Positions 32,829-36,711 of a DNA stretch of 36,711 nt are shown here, piece after piece. This stretch comes from Bacilli bacterium. GTDB taxonomy: Bacteria > Bacillota_I > Bacilli_A > RF39 > UBA660. The stretch spans positions 1 through 36,711 of the forward strand of contig JAFSVF010000025.1 in the NCBI GenBank assembly GCA_017450205.1, in the 5' to 3' direction. The position numbers and the translations under genes are program-made. The notes under the pieces are model-generated. The model saw nothing but the letters and a program-made list of their open reading frames with translations. It searched no databases and was not told the origin of the DNA. Positions within the stretch are counted from its first letter, which is position 1, and each line of letters starts with the position of its first letter.

Positions 32829-33785
32829 ATGGAAGAAAGAATTTATGAAATATTATCATCTGCGTGTATAGAAAATAGATTATTATCTAAAGAAGAATTA
32901 AAAGAAATTTTTAATATATATATAAATATTAATGAACTAAACAACTATGTAAATGCTATTGAGTTTGTAAGTGAAAATCTTAATAAAAGAGTACATTATG
33001 ATACAAAAGAAAATAAAAACAATGGTGCGGGAGCAGCTTCATCAATATATGAGAAGAAAATATATTTTGATTATGACATAATAGTTAAAACTTTAAAAGA
33101 TGAAGATAATAGGTACTTAGATTATAATTTAGTAATGTTTTTATTACATGAGATAAATCATTTTCAACACTATAAAATAATAGATAAAATGATTAATGAT
33201 AAAAACGCCTTAGAAAATTTAGATCCAATTGAATCTTCAGTATTCTTTCTTATATTGAGCTCGTATTATCATGCATATATGGGTATTGAAGATGAAGTAA
33301 TAAGTAATAGTTTTTTAAAACACATTAAAGGAAATAATGTCTATGAAAAATTTAGAAACCATTATCATAAAAACCATGACTTATTTCCATGTGAAAGATT
33401 AGCGGATTTAGATGCAATTGAGTATTTAAGAAAATTATTGTTTAAATATGAAAATAATGATGATAATTTAATAATACAACATCAAATATTAATTTTATTA
33501 AAAAATCATAACTTATTTAAAGGCTATAAAGTAAAGGGAAGAAAATTACTATCACCAAGTGTAGAGTATCTTAATAGATTCGGTATGGAAAAATTTAAAA
33601 TAGGTATAAAAGAATGTGAATATAATTTAAATAAATATAATAAAGCAAATGCATCTAATCTTTTATATTTAGGATTACCAGTAGAAAAAGAAAAATATAA
33701 TAAAATGCATGATTATTATAACAAAGCATGTGTTGCACCAATTGGTTTAAGTGAAGATGGAATTAAGAAATTAACTAGGAAGTGA
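32829..33785 (+). CDS. HExxH paralog 1 of 4 (zinc-protease-like, family unrecognised)
   Basis: 318 aa, without signal peptide or membrane helix, so cytoplasmic. The order is an N-terminal helical domain (IYEILSSACIENRLLSKEEL, about 5-50), a beta region (KIYFDYD), then the zinc helix LLHEINHFQH with HEINH at 107-111. A second conserved motif, FPCERLADLDAIEYL (E189, 82 residues later), follows, and then a C-terminal segment ending LPVEKEKYNKMHDYY. HExxH with a downstream E-R-x-A-D/E is the pattern expected for a gluzincin-like zinc site, with the Glu as third ligand. The same three blocks occur in the next three genes. No named family was recognised and the substrate is unknown. It ends in TGA; the next gene starts 3 bases later. 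Confidence 0.7.
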   Translation: MEERIYEILSSACIENRLLSKEELKEIFNIYININELNNYVNAIEFVSENLNKRVHYDTKENKNNGAGAASSIYEKKIYFDYDIIVKTLKDEDNRYLDYNLVMFLLHEINHFQHYKIIDKMINDKNALENLDPIESSVFFLILSSYYHAYMGIEDEVISNSFLKHIKGNNVYEKFRNHYHKNHDLFPCERLADLDAIEYLRKLLFKYENNDDNLIIQHQILILLKNHNLFKGYKVKGRKLLSPSVEYLNRFGMEKFKIGIKECEYNLNKYNKANASNLLYLGLPVEKEKYNKMHDYYNKACVAPIGLSEDGIKKLTRK

Positions 33786-33788
33786 ATA

Positions 33789-34640
33789 ATGAATAAAGAA
33801 ATATATGATATAGTCTTAAAATCATCTAGCGAAGATAAATTACTATCTAAATCTAAAATGGAAGATATATTCGAAATAATTAGAGATGAGAATAGTTTAA
33901 AAGATTATTGTAATGCAATAAAATTTAATGAACTTAAAGAGAAAACACTTGGAGGATATAGAAGATACAGTAAAAAAATAGAAGTCGATTATAATAAAGC
34001 AATATTACGTGAATATTCAAACTACTTTGAAAGTAATATAATGCTTCTAGAAATTATTATTCATGAAATTGAACATGCAAAGCAACATAGAATTATTAAA
34101 AGTGATGTAAAAGATAAATATGGTTTTATCGAAAAAATATTACTAGAATGTTGTTTAAACATTTATAGATTAAATGAACAACCAGCACCATGGCCAGATA
34201 GTGACATTAAATATTTAGAAAACCTTGGAATAGAAAGAAATGTAGATTCACTTAAAAAATTAGAAAAACTACAATATTCATTATATTATTATGCACCTAA
34301 TGAAAGACTTGCTGAAATTAATTCATTTTATCAATTAAAAAAGATGCTTGAAGAGTACGGAGATCCAGAAAATATACTAGATAATATAGAATTGAATTTA
34401 AATAAACATTTTATAAGAGGATACAGAAAGTTGAAAGATGAAGAAAATATAATACCACCTTCATATAGATTCTTAACTAGGATGGGTTTTGATAACATAC
34501 TACCGACTTTAGAAAATCTAGAAAAACAATATTTTAATTATCCCCAATATAATTTATATAGAATGTTACTTGGATTAACTGTAGATAAAGATTTTTTAAA
34601 TAAAAAATTACTTAAAGTAAGAAATTTTATGAAAAAGTAA
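33789..34640 (+). CDS. HExxH paralog 2 of 4
   Basis: 283 aa, same architecture: N-terminal block IYDIVLKSSSEDKLLSKSKM, zinc helix IIHEIEHAKQH (HEIEH at 92-96), second motif YAPNERLAEINSFYQL (E172) and C-terminal GLTVDKDFLNKKL. It lies 3 bases after paralog 1 behind AGGAAGTGA, so the two are co-translated. Both motifs are complete, so it does not look like a decaying copy. Divergence from paralog 1 outside the motifs is large, which argues for old duplication with specialised roles. Confidence 0.7.
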   Translation: MNKEIYDIVLKSSSEDKLLSKSKMEDIFEIIRDENSLKDYCNAIKFNELKEKTLGGYRRYSKKIEVDYNKAILREYSNYFESNIMLLEIIIHEIEHAKQHRIIKSDVKDKYGFIEKILLECCLNIYRLNEQPAPWPDSDIKYLENLGIERNVDSLKKLEKLQYSLYYYAPNERLAEINSFYQLKKMLEEYGDPENILDNIELNLNKHFIRGYRKLKDEENIIPPSYRFLTRMGFDNILPTLENLEKQYFNYPQYNLYRMLLGLTVDKDFLNKKLLKVRNFMKK

Positions 34641-34665
34641 AATAATTTATAAAAAGTTATATTTT

Positions 34666-34704
34666 GTATGTTAAAATACTCCCTAAGAGATAGGAAGTAT
34701 TTTT
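34666..34704 (+). promoter_or_regulatory. Promoter and second copy of the hairpin before paralog 3
   Basis: Extended -10 TGt-TAAAAT (34669-34677) overlaps the hairpin AATACTCCC / GGAAGTATT (34675-34683 and 34693-34701), which is followed by T residues and ATG 34705. The loop begins TAAG as in the copy at 32800. The pairing has one C/A mismatch. Confidence 0.5.
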
Positions 34705-34752
34705 ATGTATAAAGAAACAATTAAAAAAAGTAGGGGAGTAGTATATGTTTAA
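34705..34752 (+). CDS. 15-codon upstream ORF before paralog 3
   Basis: MYKETIKKSRGVVYV, starting right after the hairpin's T tract. Its stop (TAA 34750-34752) overlaps the start of paralog 3. It has no separate ribosome site and may be the relic of a paralog start, since MYKETI resembles MNKEIY. It may also be a coupling peptide, or chance. Confidence 0.25.
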   Translation: MYKETIKKSRGVVYV

Positions 34753-35611
34753 AGACATATATGATCTTCTTTTAGAAGAAACTAAAAAAGATAATCTATT
34801 AGGATATGATTCTTTAATAAAAATACTTCAAATATTTGTAAATAAATTTAATTTAAGAAAAGATATAGAAATAGATATATCTAATGAAAAAGATTTAAAC
34901 GTTTTAGGTTGTTATGATATTTTAAGTTCTAAAATAAGCATTAATATTAATAATCAAATTAAAAAGTCAGAAACGAAAGATTTATTTATGCTAAATACAT
35001 ATATTATTCAAACATTAATACATGAAATAACACATATAAGACAAATTAAATTATTAACTGATCATAAGTATAATGAATTATCATCTAACTTAGCAAGACT
35101 TGAGTATATCTTAAATTATCTTAATTATTATTCTTACAGTACTAAATATATAGAAAAGAATTATGGTAATCCAAATGATTTGAAAATAAAAAATCAAGTT
35201 ATTCAAGAATACAGAAACTACCATGATTTATTTCCAATGGAAAGAATGGCAGAAATATATTCATTAAAATTTATGAAAAATCTAATATCTAAATACGATA
35301 ATGATTCAAAAAGAAAAGAATTAGCTCTTGTTCTTTTAGATACAGATTTAATATTTAATTATTCATATGGTTATGTTAAAATATCAAACAATACTTTATC
35401 AGCACCAGTTGATTTATTTATAGAGAAGTTTAATCTTCTAGAGTTTTATGAATTAATAAATAAACTTATTAATTCATTAGAAAATTCAAAAACACTTGAT
35501 GAAGATAAAAGATTTAAATATGGACTACCTATAACCATAGATAGTTATAAAAATCTTATAAATTCAGGAAGAGAATTAATAAAAAAGAAAAAAGAAATAT
35601 TAAAAGGATAG
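34745..35611 (+). CDS. HExxH paralog 3 of 4
   Basis: 288 aa: N-terminal block IYDLLLEETKKDNLLGYDSL, zinc helix TLIHEITHIRQIKLL (HEITH at 93-97), second motif HDLFPMERMAEIYSLKFM (E166) and C-terminal GLPITIDSYKNL. The HDLFP-x-ER-x-A string is shared with paralog 1, so paralogs 1 and 3 look like counterparts as first genes of the two units. GGGGAG precedes ATG 34745. It is followed by paralog 4 after 6 bases. Confidence 0.7.
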   Translation: MFKDIYDLLLEETKKDNLLGYDSLIKILQIFVNKFNLRKDIEIDISNEKDLNVLGCYDILSSKISININNQIKKSETKDLFMLNTYIIQTLIHEITHIRQIKLLTDHKYNELSSNLARLEYILNYLNYYSYSTKYIEKNYGNPNDLKIKNQVIQEYRNYHDLFPMERMAEIYSLKFMKNLISKYDNDSKRKELALVLLDTDLIFNYSYGYVKISNNTLSAPVDLFIEKFNLLEFYELINKLINSLENSKTLDEDKRFKYGLPITIDSYKNLINSGRELIKKKKEILKG

Positions 35612-35617
35612 ATTTAT

Positions 35618-36511
35618 ATGGATGAATATATATTTAATATTATTAAAAAAAATACAATTAATAATAAAATAATAGATAATATTGATGTAATAGAAATTAT
35701 TGATATTTTAGTTGAAAAATTTGCTTTAGAAAACTACATAGAAAAAATAAGTTTTGATGTACCTAAAAATGTAAGTACTTCATTTGAACCAAGAAGAAAA
35801 ACAATCATATATGATTTTGATAGGAACAAAGAAGGCAAAATAAAGAATTTATATATTAAAAACTTAAATAATTTATTTGCAATTTATCATGAGATAACAC
35901 ATGTTAATCAATTAAAATTAATAAGTGAATCTAAAGAAAACGATTTTAAAGAACCAATAGAAAAACTTAGATATAGAATTACTAAAGAGTTTTTTCAAAT
36001 TTGTAAGCTAAAAGATGCAAGATTGTATAATTTTGTACCGAGCAAAGAAGATTTAGAATATGTAGCTAAAATAAATGAGAATATAATTGATAGTTACTCA
36101 GATTATTTATCATTCACTTACTACTTTTTTCATGATAGTTTTATCTGCGAAAGAGAAGCAGATATCGAAGGATATAAATATGTAATTAATTTATTAAAAA
36201 CATATGATCCAAATTCTAATATTACTCAATATTTCGAAAATAATTTAAGAAAAAAATATTTATGTTTATATAGTTTTTATTATGATAGTCCTAGATGGAC
36301 TCCAATAAAAGACTATTTACATCTTTTAGGATATGATGAATTAAAGAGTGATATAGAAACTCTAAAGAACGAAATAAATATAGAAACTCCAGATTTACCA
36401 CTTGATATAAGAATGGAATATGGATTAGATATTACACATAAAGAATATTATGAATTAGAAAATAAAGTAATAAATGATAGAGAAAAAAGATTATTAAAAG
36501 AAAAAATATAA
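35618..36511 (+). CDS. HExxH paralog 4 of 4
   Basis: 297 aa: N-terminal block IFNIIKKNTINNKIIDNIDV, zinc helix AIYHEITHVNQLKLI (HEITH at 91-95), second motif DSFICEREADIEGYKYVINLL (E178) and C-terminal GLDITHKEYYELE. The start is supported by AAGGATAG, in the end of paralog 3. It is the last gene of the second unit and is followed by a terminator. It is soluble, Lys/Asn/Ile-rich and has no export signal. Confidence 0.7.
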   Translation: MDEYIFNIIKKNTINNKIIDNIDVIEIIDILVEKFALENYIEKISFDVPKNVSTSFEPRRKTIIYDFDRNKEGKIKNLYIKNLNNLFAIYHEITHVNQLKLISESKENDFKEPIEKLRYRITKEFFQICKLKDARLYNFVPSKEDLEYVAKINENIIDSYSDYLSFTYYFFHDSFICEREADIEGYKYVINLLKTYDPNSNITQYFENNLRKKYLCLYSFYYDSPRWTPIKDYLHLLGYDELKSDIETLKNEINIETPDLPLDIRMEYGLDITHKEYYELENKVINDREKRLLKEKI

Positions 36512-36548
36512 CATATCGAAATACGATATATCTATAGAGTGGGAGAGG

Positions 36549-36583
36549 GGTAGTTAAAAAAACTTATTAACTACCTTTTTTTT
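36549..36583 (+). terminator. Terminator after the HExxH array
   Basis: GGTAGTTAA / TTAACTACC around a 9-base loop, followed by eight T residues. Just upstream, ATATCG-aaata-CGATAT (about 36514-36530) and a purine-rich GTGGGAGAGGGG are unexplained. The rest to 36711 is AT-rich, with a short AGATATAT/ATATATCT inverted repeat (36662-36684) and no gene. Confidence 0.75.
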
Positions 36584-36711
36584 ATTTCTAATTACTCTAT
36601 TTATTATAGAAAAAATATATTTTTATGATTAGATAAATAATATATTAAATATAAAAATAAAAAGATATATCTTCACAATATATCTGATTATTAAAAAATA
36701 TTATTAATATA

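Noticed and set aside
1..36711. Use of a Mollicutes code (TGA as Trp)
   Set aside because: arcB and the gene at 32829 end with TGA at the expected family length and junctions, and Trp positions use TGG.
1..36711. CRISPR arrays, tRNA, rRNA, transposase or integrase genes
   Set aside because: Looked for and not seen; the repeats present are the two long direct units, short hairpins and operators.

Overview
This is a chromosomal window from a very AT-rich, low-GC Bacillota. Three observations suggest a gut-associated Bacilli/RF39- or Erysipelotrichia-like lineage: NPKTG-type cell-wall sorting signals, a Bacillota-style arginine deiminase operon, and dense type IV pilin-like genes with AGA-dominated Arg codons. 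This placement is inferred from gene style, not from a marker tree. TGA is used as a stop (for example at the ends of arcB and of the gene at 32829) and Trp is TGG, so the standard bacterial code applies. Most genes have AGGTGA/AAGGAG ribosome sites. Many promoters have an extended -10 (TGn-TATAAT-like) with a poor -35.

Layout. 1-5625: a sortase-anchored surface protein, a small relic-like ORF, a DUF2130 nuclease-like coiled-coil protein, a PH-domain membrane protein, a small ADP-ribosyltransferase-like protein and an HExxH protein. 5789-9808: a surface-protein pair, a beta-rich protein and a lipase-like protein, both ending in sorting signals and sharing a C-terminal beta domain. 9813-16680: a cassette containing a two-component system, a MacB/FtsX-type ABC exporter, a small membrane protein and a Cthe_2159-type carbohydrate-binding protein. 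It is bracketed by two direct copies of a roughly 350-bp element that looks like a type I toxin-antitoxin locus: a hydrophobic 22-24 aa peptide, a hairpin that hides its ribosome site, and a convergent small RNA. 16787-21425: arcA, arcB and an unusual carbamate kinase fused to a YfcC-type transporter. 21600-23763: a polar amino acid ABC importer (binding protein fused to permease, plus ATPase), possibly feeding the same pathway. 23775-25505 (minus strand): an M3-like peptidase, an IMPACT/YigZ-domain protein and a small helical protein. 25605-29772: uvrC, two paralogous prepilin-like genes around a small membrane protein, rpmG (Cys-free L33) and efp. 29849-31927: a single-pass membrane protein and an ADP-ribosylglycohydrolase-family protein that lacks its second metal motif. 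31993-36511: an HTH regulator followed by four tandem paralogs of an unrecognised HExxH protein, arranged as two two-gene units, each preceded by a near-identical hairpin whose T tract runs towards a start codon.

The most unusual items are the four-copy HExxH array with its regulator and paired hairpins, the duplicated toxin-antitoxin-like elements, and the ArcC-transporter fusion. A shared 11-bp-period direct repeat in front of both the response regulator and the ABC exporter suggests that the two-component system controls itself and that operon. No tRNA, rRNA, CRISPR array or insertion sequence was recognised.
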